A DNA stretch of 64,000 nt from Chinchilla lanigera (GCF_000276665.1 NW_004955481.1:4323648-4387647); one strand, 5' to 3'. Shown: positions 51,951 through 61,847, counted from the first letter of the stretch. Program-made: numbers and translations. Notes: a model not told the origin generated them from the sequence alone.

Positions 51951-52344
51951 ACAGGTCTGGTTGAAGTAAACTCTCTCAGCTTCTGTTTGGGAGGATTGGA
52001 TTTACCAACCAGTGTTAGGGAAAGAATATGAAAAAATTTCAAGGAATTGGGATTAATTTGGCCTAGGTGAGAGAAATGATAAGCATAGTGTGTAAATATG
52101 GAAGACCACTACTTAAAGATAACAGCTAGCTCTTATTCACCTTAAAGAGAACAAAGAAATAGGCTGAAGCTCCTGGGCAAGGCATATAAGACACATAGAA
52201 AAATTTCCTGGTTTTAAGCATAAACACTGAACAGCTGGCCAAAGAGGGATGGGTTGTCAGGGTGGATTTGCAACAGTGGGACTATGTGGGAGGCAGTGGT
52301 GACAGTGGAATAGCAAAAACCTAAGTGTCCGAAAACCTGGCATA
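51951..52344. other. Unique interval
   Basis: No recognised feature. Confidence 0.45.
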
Positions 52345-52560
52345 GTCTAGGTACTTCCTAGCTTTGTGTCTTTAGACTGGTTTCTTACGCTGTGTAGTTT
52401 CTAGTTTCTCTGTCTGAAAATGGGAATAGTGATACATGCCCAGACTAACTTATAGGGCATTTGAAAAGATTAAGTGAGGGAGTCAATGTGAAAGTATTCT
52501 AGGAATTGTAAAGTTCTCTACAAATGGAAGGCATTGTTAATAACTTTATAAAAATCCTTT
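52345..52560 (+). repeat. MIR SINE
   Basis: 'gtgtctttagactggtttct', 'tttctctgtctgaaaatggg', 'aatagtgatac', 'tagggcatttgaaaagatt' and 'attctaggaattgtaaag' follow MIR order over most of its length. Confidence 0.75.
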
Positions 52561-52619
52561 GTAAGTGATTTAGAATCATAGAATCTAGAAGTTGGATTTA
52601 GTAGTGATCTACTTCAAAT

Positions 52620-53080
52620 TCTTTTTTTTTTTTTTTTTTTTTTTTTGAGACCGGGTCTCACTATGCAGTTCAGGCTGGCCTTGAACTCACTTTGTAGCCC
52701 AGGCTGGTCTCGAACTCACAGTGATCCTCCTGCCTCAGCCTTACCTGTGTGCTACCACGCCCAACTTGAGTTCTTAACTATTGAAAATAAACCATTTTCC
52801 ATCATTCCTGATGAATGGTCATTGCTTTTGATTCAGTGTTTGTAGTGTTATGCCATTGTTGAATAAGCTCAGATTGTTCTGTATGTTCACTTAAAATTAT
52901 CTTTCTCTAGACTTTTTTTTTCTTTTTTTTGGTCTGTTTTGAGACAGGGTCTCGCTATGCAGTTCAGGCTGGCCTTGAGCTCACTTTGTAGCCCACGCAT
53001 CTTGAACTTGCAACAATCCTCCTGCCTCAGCCTTCCGAGTGCTGGGATTACAGGTGTGCGCCACCACGCCTGGCTGTTAA
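52620..53080 (-). repeat. Two B1 SINEs
   Basis: B1 52621-52767 (part of the left arm missing) and B1 52930-53075. Unique DNA lies between. Confidence 0.87.
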
Positions 53081-53335
53081 TCTATTTTTGATCTCGGGTT
53101 CAGAGATAAAGCATTTCTCTCTTTTGTGTGAAAACCCTCTCATGACTGTCTTATTTGAGATCCTCATCATCTCCTGCTTTCGTATCATTGTAGTCACTGG
53201 CTTCAGCCATCTCGAGGTTGTGTTTCACACTTATTTAAAATAAGACATCTGATTTTGTTACTCTCATTAAAACCTATCCCTGTTTCCCATGATTTGCAAT
53301 GTAAAATCTAACTAGCAATATAGTTTTCTCTCTCT
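53081..53335. other. Unique interval
   Basis: No recognised feature. Confidence 0.4.
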
Positions 53336-53339
53336 CTGT

Positions 53340-53654
53340 CTCCCTTTTTTTTTTTGGTATTGGAGATCAGACCCATGGCTGCTTTAACACTAAGCTATAT
53401 CACCAGTCCCTTTCATGTTTTAAAAGACTTGGAGTTTAATTGCCATAGTTTCCCAAAGTATTAAGGTTATAGGCAAGCGCTGTTGTTTCTCTTTTTTAAA
53501 AATCATTTTTTAAAGAATAGGTCTTGCTATGTAGTCCAGGTTGGCATTGAAAACACTAGGTAGCTAGGTGTCATGGTGCACAATTGTAATCCCAGCACTC
53601 AGGAGGCTGAGGCAGGAGGAGCGTTGTGAGTTAGAGACCAGCCCGGGTTACAAA
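53340..53654. repeat. Composite SINE and B1 SINE
   Basis: Minus-strand composite 53350-53560 interrupted by a plus-strand B1 at 53565-53654. Confidence 0.6.
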
Positions 53655-53846
53655 TTTTTATCAGAGTTTTTTTTGATTGTTGTCACTGGGCATTGAACCC
53701 AAGGCCTTTGCACTTTGCTAATAATCCCATCCCTTTTTTAAAGTTTTTATTTTGAGGCTAGGCATAGTGGCGCACGCCTGTAATCCTAGCACTCAGGAGG
53801 CTGAGGCAAGAGGATCACCATGAGTTCAAGCCCAGCCTGGGCTACA
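53655..53846 (+). repeat. Local duplication, unit 1
   Basis: Begins 'tttttatcagagttt', includes an ID half ('cattgaacccaaggccttt') and a B1 5' half ('ggctaggcatagtggc'). It matches 54500-54690 almost perfectly. The B1 continues beyond the duplication to 53905. Confidence 0.88.
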
Positions 53847-54140
53847 AGTGAGCTCAAGGCCAGCCTGAACTGCATAGTGACACCCTGTCTCAAAAAGACA
53901 AAGAAGTAGAAAAACAAAACATTAGGTAGCCTAGGCTAATCTGAAATCCAAAATCCCCTTATTTAAGCCCCTAAGTATTTGGACCATAGGTGTGTGTCAC
54001 TACATCTGGCTTTTTTGCAGCAGGGGGGATAGGGGGAGAAAGTCTTACCTTGTAGCCCAGGCTGGCCTTAAACCCTCACTCTTCCCACCTCACCGTTCAA
54101 GTGCTGGGATTACAACCGTGTGCCACCATGCTTGACTCTA
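53847..54140. repeat. B1 SINE end and old B1
   Basis: 3' half of the plus-strand B1 to 53905, then an old minus-strand B1 half 53925-54010 and another 54015-54140. Confidence 0.65.
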
Positions 54141-54499
54141 TAACTGTTGAACATGAACCCTGTACTAAGCAATTTACAAATATAACTTCATATAATTGTC
54201 AGTTTTTTTGTAAGGTGTTGGGTCTATTTTTGTGCCATTTTAATGGTAAGAGCATTGAGAGTGAAACTAGCACAGCTCTAGTAGCCTGCTATTCTGTTCT
54301 TCTAGTATGAAATATATCTTGGTAATTCAGGCTCATCTCTAGGCTTATATGTATACCCAACTTCTTATTCTGTATACCAGACTATGCTTTTTTGAACGTG
54401 TCATTTAGTTTTACAGCTGTGTGGCTTTCATTACACCAGTTTTACCTTTCCATCTCAATCTGGTAAATTCTTAACAACCATACATGGCTTTATTTACAT
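54141..54499. other. Unique interval
   Basis: No recognised feature between the two duplicated units. Confidence 0.45.
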
Positions 54500-54690
54500 T
54501 TTTTATCAGAGTTTTTTTGATTGTTGTCACTGGGCATTGAACCCAAGGCCTTTGCACTTTGCTAATAATCCCATCCCTTTTTTAAAGTTTTTATTTTGAG
54601 GCTAGGCATAGTGGCACACACCTGTAATCCTAGCACTCAGGAGGCTGAGGCAAGAGGATCACCATGAGTTCAAGCCCAGCCGGGGCTACA
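54500..54690 (+). repeat. Local duplication, unit 2
   Basis: Second copy of 53655-53846, offset 844-845 bp. The few differences include one T in the T run and CpG-type changes (CGCACGC versus CACACAC). The copy stops mid-B1 at 'gggctaca'. Confidence 0.88.
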
Positions 54691-54771
54691 TAAGAAAGTT
54701 TGGTTTTTTTTTTCTTTTTTTACATAAGCAAGTTAAATGTCAGTCTGAACCTCATAGTGAGATCCTGCTTC

Positions 54772-54773
<2 letters not shown>

Positions 54774-54811
<38 letters not shown>
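54774..54811. repeat. (CA)n microsatellite
   Basis: Pure CA run in the tail of a B1 remnant (54726-54773). Confidence 0.95.
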
Positions 54812-54814
<3 letters not shown>

Positions 54815-54824
54815 TTTATTTTGA

Positions 54825-55460
54825 TGAGACTGGGCACTTTCGGGGTGGTATGGGCACAGACAGGACTTCCAACTTGGAATCCTTCTGCTTCAGCCTCCCC
54901 ATTGCTGAGATCACAGGTGGGCATCACCATGCCCTGCTCACCAGGGGTTTTGTCATCTTTGTATTACCATGGTTCCTGATGCATAATAGGGACTCAGTGA
55001 GTGAGTGAGTGAGAGTGAGTGAATGATGCCCCTACTCAGTAAGGTTTTCTGTTATTTATTTAGACAGCTCGCACTGGGTTTCCTAGCTGGGCTTGAACTT
55101 GCAATTCAGCTTTATGTGGGAGCTGTTTAAGAGCTCCTACCCCATATTTCTGGGATTACAGGTGTGCACCATCATGCTTGGCTGTTCAGTGTTTTACTTC
55201 TTGACTGAGCTATTTATGTACTTACGTCCTATTTGGAATCAGTGTTGTTTCTTTCCTGCTGTGCAGGGAATGAGCTCCAGGGCCTTTCACCTGAGAACTC
55301 TAAGCTGAGCTATATACCCCAGAGGGTATTATATTTGTTATTGTTGTTTTGAGATAGTCTCACTGTATAATCCAAGCTGGTCTTGAATTTGCCAGCCTGT
55401 TGCCCTGCCTCCTGAGTGCTAAGATCACAGGCATGTGCTGCCACCACACCGTCTCTTGGA
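54825..55460 (-). repeat. Old B1 and composite SINEs, GAGT minisatellite
   Basis: B1-type 54825-54950, L2/MIR-like 3' end with (GAGT)n 54970-55026, composites 55035-55185 and 55255-55455. Confidence 0.58.
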
Positions 55461-55910
55461 TAAAGTTCTGATTGCATTAACTTCTAATCTTTTGTTGCCA
55501 GAGTAGAGCTCAGATTACCTAAGAAAAAAATAAGCAAGGATAGCACTTCATACCTGCTTTTTTCTTTTACCTTCTGTCACTTCAAAAGAGTACCTATCTT
55601 TTGCCTACTTTGCAGGTCACTGTTAATGTAAAACCAATTTTCCCCTTCTGTAGAGTAGCTTCCTGAGTTCTACACTACCTTTAGTTTTAGTTTCCTAGAG
55701 CTGTAGACACAGTTGAAAAGGAAGCAATCTGATATTAATTTCCAAAGGAATGGGTATAGTTCTTGAGTAGAAATGGAGGTAAATAAATCAGGCAACAGAA
55801 ATCTTTCAGATCTGTCAAATCCAAGTCCATTCAAATATGATTTAATTTTTGTTATTGAAGCCAGTATGCAGTGCTATTTGCCTGTCTAAAAATGAGGTTA
55901 CTTGGGATTC
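55461..55910. other. Unique interval
   Basis: No recognised repeat or gene. Confidence 0.45.
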
Positions 55911-55914
55911 TTTT

Positions 55915-56062
55915 GTGCTTTTTTGAGACAGGGTCTCACTATGTAGCGCAGGATAGTCCTGAACTTGCTTATGTAACCCAAGCTGGCCTCAAACTCAGGA
56001 TGATCCTGCCTCAGGCTCCCGAGTGCTGGCATCACAGGTGTGTGCCACCATGCCTGGCTCTT
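55915..56062 (-). repeat. B1 SINE
   Basis: Full minus-strand B1 to 'gccaccatgcctggc'. Confidence 0.87.
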
Positions 56063-56201
56063 GGAATTTTCTTAAATGAAGATAAATTATTAGTATAATG
56101 GTAGCTTCTAACCTCGCATTATGTTTTTTCTTAGTACATGCCAGTGACATAGGGAACATATATTGTATAGTATCAGGTCATGGAGATAAGAACATAGTTT
56201 C

Positions 56202-56295
56202 GGGGCTGGGGATTTAGCTCAGTGGCACAGCACCTACCCAGCAAGCGCAAGGATGTGAGTTCAATTCCTGGTACCAGGGAGGAAAAAAAAAAAAA
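56202..56295 (+). repeat. ID-like SINE
   Basis: 'ggggctggggatttagctcag' to 'ctggtaccaggg' and A tail. AAGA(A/C)CA(T/C)AGTTTC flanks it. Confidence 0.9.
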
Positions 56296-57040
56296 GACCA
56301 CAGTTTCTTATTTAGTGTATCCAGGGGAAAATTAATAATTCTCAGCAGCCTTCTGGCTTAGTGGGGCTGGTTATTGTTAAAATTCACCCTTATCACAGGA
56401 AACACTGATTAATGATTTTTCTCCAGGTCTGACATGTTGGGCATTAGCTAGAATTGCTGAGTGATATGCAGTGGGGAAACCATGAGAGCAATTTCATGTT
56501 TGTCCACAAATTATCATTAGGTGTTTCATGTGCTATCAGATAGAAAGAGCAGAAGAATAGGCTCTTTGCCAATTGAAGCTTCTGTCTGATTAGGGCATTA
56601 GTTCAGTTATGTCCAATTAACTTTTATTGCAGATAGTGGTGATAATTATTTGTAAGACAGTTGTCGGCTGCAGTTATCCCAAGGCTGAAGTATGAACTTG
56701 ATGGATTTTAATAGCCAGTATGACATATTTTACTCCTTCCCTCTACTGTAGTCATTTCTTTTGCAAACCTCTTTTAGACAAGAGGTCAAAGTATTGTAAA
56801 AATCCATCTCACAATTAAAGCATATTGTCCTTTTTTGGAAGAGCTGCGTAGGATCATATTTTAAAAGAATCTATTAGGAACAGCTTTAATGGCTTTTATA
56901 TTCTGAGACATACCCTTGAGTTCACTGCTACTTATCATAAGAGAATAGACCAATATAACCAAATGCCATTCGCAACAGTATCTGCTAATTGTAAAATTAT
57001 AGTGATTGGCAAGGTGAAGTCTGGTTTCTGGTTTGACTTA
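56296..57040. other. Unique interval
   Basis: About 750 bp, AT-rich, with no repeat or exon recognised. Confidence 0.5.
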
Positions 57041-57044
57041 TTTA

Positions 57045-57400
57045 TTTATATTTTGGTACTGTGCATTGAACCTAGGGCTGCCTTGCACATCCTAAGTAGG
57101 CAAGCACTTTGCCACTGAGCTAATAGGTCTGCCCCTTCTGGTTGTATTTTCTTCTTCTTTTTTTTGGTCTTTTTGAGACAGGGTCTTGCTTGTGCAGTTC
57201 TGGTGGGCCATGAGCTCACTTTGTAGCCCAGGCTGGTCTTGAACTTGCAGCGATCCTCTTGGCTCAGGCTACTGAGTTCTGAGATTATTGGAGTGCACCA
57301 CCATGCCTGGTTCTGTTTTTTCTTGATACCAAAGATCAAACTCAAGACCTTGCATTTGCCAGGCAGGTGCTGTGCCACTGAGCTATATCCTCGGCCCGCT
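57045..57400 (-). repeat. ID half, B1 SINE, ID-like SINE
   Basis: ID half 57050-57135, B1 57150-57310, ID-like 57315-57400 of older type. Confidence 0.78.
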
Positions 57401-57435
57401 GGTTGTGTTTTTCTAATTGCAAAAGAAAGCTTTTA

Positions 57436-57505
57436 GTCTGTGGCCATACCATGCTGAATATGCCTGATCCCATCTGATCTGGAAGCTGAGCAGTGTCAGT
57501 CTGGT
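57436..57505 (+). pseudogene. 5S rRNA 5' fragment
   Basis: 'gtctgtggccatacc' through 'cctgatcccatctgatct' to 'ggaagctgagcagtgtcag' follows the first 70 or so bases of vertebrate 5S rRNA with about a dozen changes and a one-base deletion (tct-ggaag). The remaining 50 bases are absent. It is truncated and not functional. Confidence 0.85.
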
Positions 57506-57539
57506 GGGAAAAAATTTTTAATTTGGACACTTTTATTTG

Positions 57540-58165
57540 TTTGTTGTTTATTGAGACAGGATCTCACTATGTAGTTCAGGTTGACTTTGAACTCACTATG
57601 TAGCTGAGGCTGGCCTTCACCTCATGATGATCATCCTACCTCAGCCTCCCAAGTGCTGAGATTACAGGTGTGTACCATCACACGCAGTGGATATTTTTAA
57701 AATAAAAAATGGGCTGATCCAGTACTGGAAAAAAAAAAAAAAAAAAAAAAGGGTGGGGTGGCTGAGCTTGGTGACAAAACAAAAGACAAAAACAAAAGAG
57801 AGTAAAATAAAATTAAAAATGGTAGGATGCTAAGGACATTTAGCTCTATAGGGACTTTAGTTGGTGTTTGTGTGTGTGTGTGTGTGTGTCTTTTTGAGAG
57901 GGTCTCACTATGCAGTTCAGGCTGGCCTTGAGCTAACTTTGTGGCCCAGACTGGTCTCACTTGCTACAATTCTCCTGCCTCAGCTTCCTACCTTAGCTTC
58001 CGAGTGCTGGAATTATAGATGTGGGCCACCATGCCTGGCTGTTTTTGTCTTTTGAGACAGTGGCTTGCTGAGTTGTCTAGGTTGCTTTGAGTTTGTAATC
58101 CTGCTGCCTTGGTCTCCTTAGCAACTCAGATTATAGGTATGTATAATCACACCTGACTAGAATGT
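57540..58165 (-). repeat. B1 SINEs, A run and (GT)n
   Basis: B1 57545-57690, remnant ID tail with a long A run 57729-57750, (GT)n 57866-57889, B1 57889-58040, B1 half 58045-58165. Confidence 0.8.
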
Positions 58166-58229
58166 GTATGAAGTTGTAAATATCTTTAGAAGCAGTCCTT
58201 GCTTTAGGTGGAGAAAGAGGGCTAGAAAG

Positions 58230-58800
58230 AAGGGAAATGTCTAGGTATGTTGACATGTCTGAACTCTAGCTACTCAAGACGCCAAGGCAGGAAGATCATA
58301 AGTTTGAGGCCAGTCTGGACAATTGAGCAGGACCCTGTCTCAAAATGAAAATTTTAAATGTCTGGGGATGGTCACTGACAGCCACTTACCTAGCATGTGC
58401 AAGGCTCTAGCTTTCATCCAGCTCTCAACGCACACACAAGCACAGATGGAAGGGGAGAGGAGAAGAAAATAAAATAATTTTTCTCTGAAGATCACTTTTG
58501 GGTCCCTTGGCTATTTTCCCTTAAACTTTGCTTTCAGTATTGTCTGATAGCTGCTTTGCAAAATAAATGGGTTTATGACCAAAATCTTGTTTCATTAAAA
58601 TGCAAAAGACAAAGCCAGGCATGGGGTGCTGTAATCCCAGTACTCTGAGAGGCTGAGGCAGGAAGTTCACAAGTGTGAGCCCAACCTAAGCAATATAGTG
58701 AGACCTGGTCCCTAAAAAAAAATTTTAAAAACCTGGAGATGTAGCTCCATGTGAAGGCTCTAGGTCAAACCCCCAGTACCAAAACCAATCAGCCAAACAA
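58230..58800 (+). repeat. Two composite SINEs
   Basis: B1/ID composites at 58235-58430 and 58610-58800. 58440-58609 is unique. Confidence 0.62.
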
Positions 58801-59150
58801 ACAAATAAGGCAAAAGACAAGTTGAATAGTGCTGTTGCTAAATGTCCAGGTGACTTGCTGCTGCTTCATTCTAGATGTTGCTTGCCTTAGTGTTCTTTAT
58901 TGCTCTCTTGCTAAGGGTTTGTCAGTTTCCTTGCAACTGTCCATGGACATGACTGCTTTAAAAATGTAGTTGAGAAGACATAGAGTATAGCAGTGTATTT
59001 TAAGAGCCCGTTGTTAGTATTTGTTTAAAGTAAGGGGATTAAATAAAGTTCAGGACTGCTTGGAGAAGGCCCATAACATACTCATTCTTCTCTCAAAACT
59101 TCTCACCTCACAATAAACAGGAAAGAGAAAAGGGGGAGTGATAAACACGG
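58801..59150. other. Unique interval
   Basis: No recognised feature. Confidence 0.45.
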
Positions 59151-59164
59151 CCCTTTTATTGGGG

Positions 59165-59254
59165 GGGTGGGCTTTTTTCCAGTACTGGGAATTGAACTCC
59201 TAACTTTGCACTTGCCAGGCAGGCGCTGTGCTGCTGAGCTAAATCCCCAGCCCC
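59165..59254 (-). repeat. ID-like SINE
   Basis: 'cagtactgggaattgaactc' to 'gctaaatccccagcccc'. GCCCTT(T/G)TATT flanks it. Confidence 0.88.
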
Positions 59255-59560
59255 TGCCCTTGTATTTTTAAAAGCTATTTATTGGTTATTACTGAAAACT
59301 TTGTGTTGTAGAGTAATCAAGACAGCTGGCCAGCTGCTGTTGGTAGGAAAGTGGAGAAGTGGGCTAGAGTGGATACTTTTCAGGAAATAAAGCTTATGAT
59401 ACATTTGAGACTTTTTATGTAATAGGAGAGTGTCAAAATCCTTTAGAACTCCACAATATATCTTACAAGACTATCAGTAAAGTGTAGGGAAGCTTGCATA
59501 CTATTTAATGGGGTTCTGGATGTGTATTTGGAAGGCGGGCCCTTGAAAAACTCTTACTAA
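59255..59560. other. Unique interval
   Basis: No recognised feature. Confidence 0.45.
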
Positions 59561-59564
59561 AATG

Positions 59565-59935
59565 TGAGGGTTGAGGGTATATAGCTCAGTGGTAGAGAAC
59601 TCACCCAACAAGCATGCAGCCCTGGATTGTGAATTCAGCATTGGCAAAAGAAAAAAACAAAAAAACTAATGGCTATATCAACAAAAGGCTTGCTTTGAGC
59701 TCCCTTTGTAGCCCAGGCTGGTCTCAAACTTGCAATAATCCTCCTGCCTCAGCCTCCTGAGTGCTGGAATTATAGGCGGGTGCCACCATTCCCAGCTTTT
59801 GTTTTGTTTTTACTTTGGGAGACTTGCTGTGTTGCTCATTCTGGACTCTTGTGGGCTCAAGTAATCCTTCTGCCTCAGCCTCCCAATCTGCTGGGACTAT
59901 AGATATACACCGCTGGGCCTGGCTAAGTGCCTTCT
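59565..59935. repeat. Old ID, B1 and B1-type SINEs
   Basis: Plus-strand ID 59570-59665. 5'-truncated minus-strand B1 59685-59800. B1-type 59810-59930. Confidence 0.68.
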
Positions 59936-60031
59936 ATTTCTAACACAATTAAGGTGAAATAATGGGGAACTGAATGAAAGTTGGTAAAAAGACTCAGTTG
60001 AAGAAGGAGATCCCAAATAAGTGGGAACAAT

Positions 60032-60039
60032 TAAAAATT
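60032..60039. repeat. Possible TSD, 5' copy, composite retroelement 2
   Basis: TAAAAATT recurs at 61840-61847 next to the A-rich end. The preceding TT/AAAA fits an L1 endonuclease site, but the repeat is short and A-rich, so support is modest. Confidence 0.45.
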
Positions 60040-60048
60040 CGGACAGGG

Positions 60049-60250
60049 GAAGCCACGTAGCAGGGAGCGCCGGCCTTCGGGCCGGCCCCCAGCCTCACAG
60101 GGGCCTGGGATAAGGGCTCCTGGTGCCCAGGAAGCCGCACGATGGGGAGCACCAGCCTTTGGGCCAGCCCCCAGCCTCGCAGACACCCGGGAGGAGGGCC
60201 CCCGGTATCCGGGAAGATGTGCAGCGGCGCGCGTTTGCGCTGACCCTCAG
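60049..60250 (+). repeat. GC-rich 82-bp tandem repeats at the element's 5' end
   Basis: GAAGCC starts units at 60049 and 60131, and GAAGAT starts a partial third at 60213, an even 82-bp step. Units share 'ggccggcccccagcctc'-like and 'agggc(t/c)cc' blocks. Copy 1 has related units at its own 5' end. Confidence 0.8.
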
Positions 60251-60306
60251 GCCGGCCACCACCGCCCAGTTGAGAACTATCGTGGCACAGAGAAACAATG
60301 GCATAA

Positions 60307-60522
60307 TTGGCCCACCACGCACCAGCTGCGGAGGCCCGCCCACGGACGTGCATGAATCGTTCCGATATGGAGAAACCTGTGGGAATACATGCCACACAAC
60401 AGATCACTCTTGCTCCTGCCGTTGAGAACCAGAAAGGTCCAGAGTCTGTGGAGGAACAGCTGCTGAACAAGGACTCAGAGAACATGAGAATACAGACTAA
60501 GCCCGAAGAGTCAGAGGTCTAG
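60307..60522 (+). pseudogene. Short reading frame shared by both composite elements
   Basis: Seventy-one open codons with MEKPVGIHATQQ and NQKGPESVEEQLLNKDSENM. Copy 1 has the same segment with about 85 percent or more identical residues by eye and no stop at the point where this one ends. It is rich in Glu, Gln and Lys. I recognise no domain. It may be the linker side of gag or host-derived. Confidence 0.5.
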
Positions 60523-60739
60523 TGGACCGGCATCACGAGAGCCATTCAGAAGCTGTAAACCAGGAGGACCTTGTGCAATACCTGGGGAGACCCCCCTGGA
60601 AGCCATTCTTCCCCTGACAGTACAGGCTGCTGTGGAGGAGTACATCGAGCTCTGGAGAGGTCTGCAGCAAGATTCCTGATGCCTGTGCTGACGGTTGGGG
60701 AGAGGACACTAACTGGTTGTGGGGTCCCAATGCGATGGG

Positions 60740-61345
60740 AGACTGGAGAGAAAAAGCTACAAAAAATGGCTTTCGCCCCAGATGGCTCACTTGAGAGGTT
60801 AGTAAGAATTGCCTCCTCAGTATTCTATAGCTGTGACGAGGAGGCGAAGGAGAGAAACAAAGAGAGTGAGAAAAAGCAGCTGCTTTTGCTGCAGCACTAA
60901 GAGAAACAGACCCTAAGTCTGATTCCTGGGGCCCCAAGAAGAACTCGACGACTGCATTCATCTGCTACTGCTGTTAAAAGCCAGGCCACCTCAAGAGGAA
61001 CTGCCCTAAGAGGCCCCATGGGCCATGCCCTGAATGCAAAAGTGACCACTGGAGATCAGTCTGCCCTCTGAAGCAGAGGCCCCAGAGCTCAGACCCATCC
61101 TACCAGTTAGTCCAACAGGAATGAGGGGGTCCGGGGCATACTCTGCCTTCTCCCTCTGGCCAGACTGTCATCTCCATGGAGGAGCCCCAGGTAATCATGA
61201 CTATGGAGGAACAAGAAAACAGCCTGTTGCTAGACACAGGTGCAAGCCTCTCTTGGTCCTTCTTTTCAATCCTGGCCTTTCTTCCAGCCATCATATCTCA
61301 GTGACAGGAGTCACTGGTGAGGAGGTAATACACTATTTCTGACAG
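60740..61345 (+). pseudogene. Endogenous retrovirus gag-protease remnant
   Basis: The end of a capsid-type domain is seen at 60760-60880 (KLQKMAFAPDGSLERLVRIA, then a charged Lys/Glu run). A first zinc knuckle of CX2CX4HX4C spacing lies at 60963-61004 with a stop codon inside it (60975-60977). A second of CX2CX3HX4C spacing lies at 61026-61064. A stop ends that frame at 61122-61124. A protease active-site DTGA is encoded at 61232-61243 in another frame, and the matching downstream part is in yet another frame. The layout fits class I (gammaretrovirus-like) gag-pro. It is defective. Confidence 0.75.
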
Positions 61346-61387
61346 CCCTTAGGCTGTAATTACTTGTTAGATCCTTCTTGCATATCT

Positions 61388-61775
61388 CTGTCTTCCTGAG
61401 AAACCACTTTGAAGATACCACCATATATTACAGCAGCCACTGATATTTTCCTGCTAATCTATCCATAACTCTGTAGTCTTTGTATTGTTCCTATCCTATT
61501 TTGTAAATGGATGTATGTTTATTATTACATGTTTTGTACAATAACCATTGAGAATAATGATTATTCAATAGGTCACTCATGTATAGCTCTGTTTATTTTC
61601 TTTAGAAGCCACTTTGAAGATACCAAAGTATAGTACTACAACTATTGATAATCTCCTACCTCTTTTGTCTGTAACTCACTATTATTTGTCTGTTTTCCTG
61701 AGAAACTATCTTATAGATAACAATATGTAAAACAATAACCATTGATAATTTCTTACCACTTTGTCTGTAATTTGG
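61388..61775 (+). repeat. Degenerate tandem repeats in the element's 3' part
   Basis: Words TTCCTGAGAAAC (61391, 61695), CTTTGAAGATACCA (61410, 61612), AACAATAACCATTGA and ATTGATAAT(C/T)TC(C/T)TACC recur in order. They suggest three to four units of about 100 bp. Copy 1 has the same arrangement. Confidence 0.7.
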
Positions 61776-61839
61776 TAAGCCCCCCCCCCGTTATTATGTT
61801 ATCCTTCTTTTACTCTTTAAAATAAAAACTAAAAAAAAA

Positions 61840-61847
61840 TAAAAATT
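61840..61847. repeat. Possible TSD, 3' copy, composite retroelement 2
   Basis: TAAAAATT, matching 60032-60039, directly after the A-rich tail. Confidence 0.45.

Larger units (their letters stand above)
60040..61840 (+). mobile_element. Composite retroelement, copy 2 (keeps gag-protease part)
   Basis: Order on the plus strand: two GC-rich 82-bp repeats plus a partial third (60049-60250); the shared reading-frame region (60290-60790); a class I retrovirus-like gag-protease segment (about 60740-61345); then AT-rich degenerate repeats (61388-61775) ending in AATAAA (61821-61826) and an A-rich tail. No LTR, primer-binding site or envelope is seen. It aligns with copy 1 on both sides of copy 1's deletion. 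All frames are broken by stops and frameshifts. I do not recognise the family. Confidence 0.8.

Noticed and set aside
60798..61345. Exact splicing as the cause of copy 1's missing block
   Set aside because: Copy 1 retains TTTTTGACA upstream of the AG-like acceptor and lacks the GAG before the donor, so the junction is not the spliced product of those sites. Microhomology deletion fits better.
60740..61345. An intact retroviral gene
   Set aside because: A stop lies inside the first zinc knuckle, further stops and frameshifts separate gag from protease, and polymerase and envelope are absent.
5849..61840. One transposon with inverted ends spanning the two composite copies
   Set aside because: Each copy has its own A tail, and copy 1 has its own TSD, so they are two independent insertions in opposite orientation, not termini of a 56-kb element.
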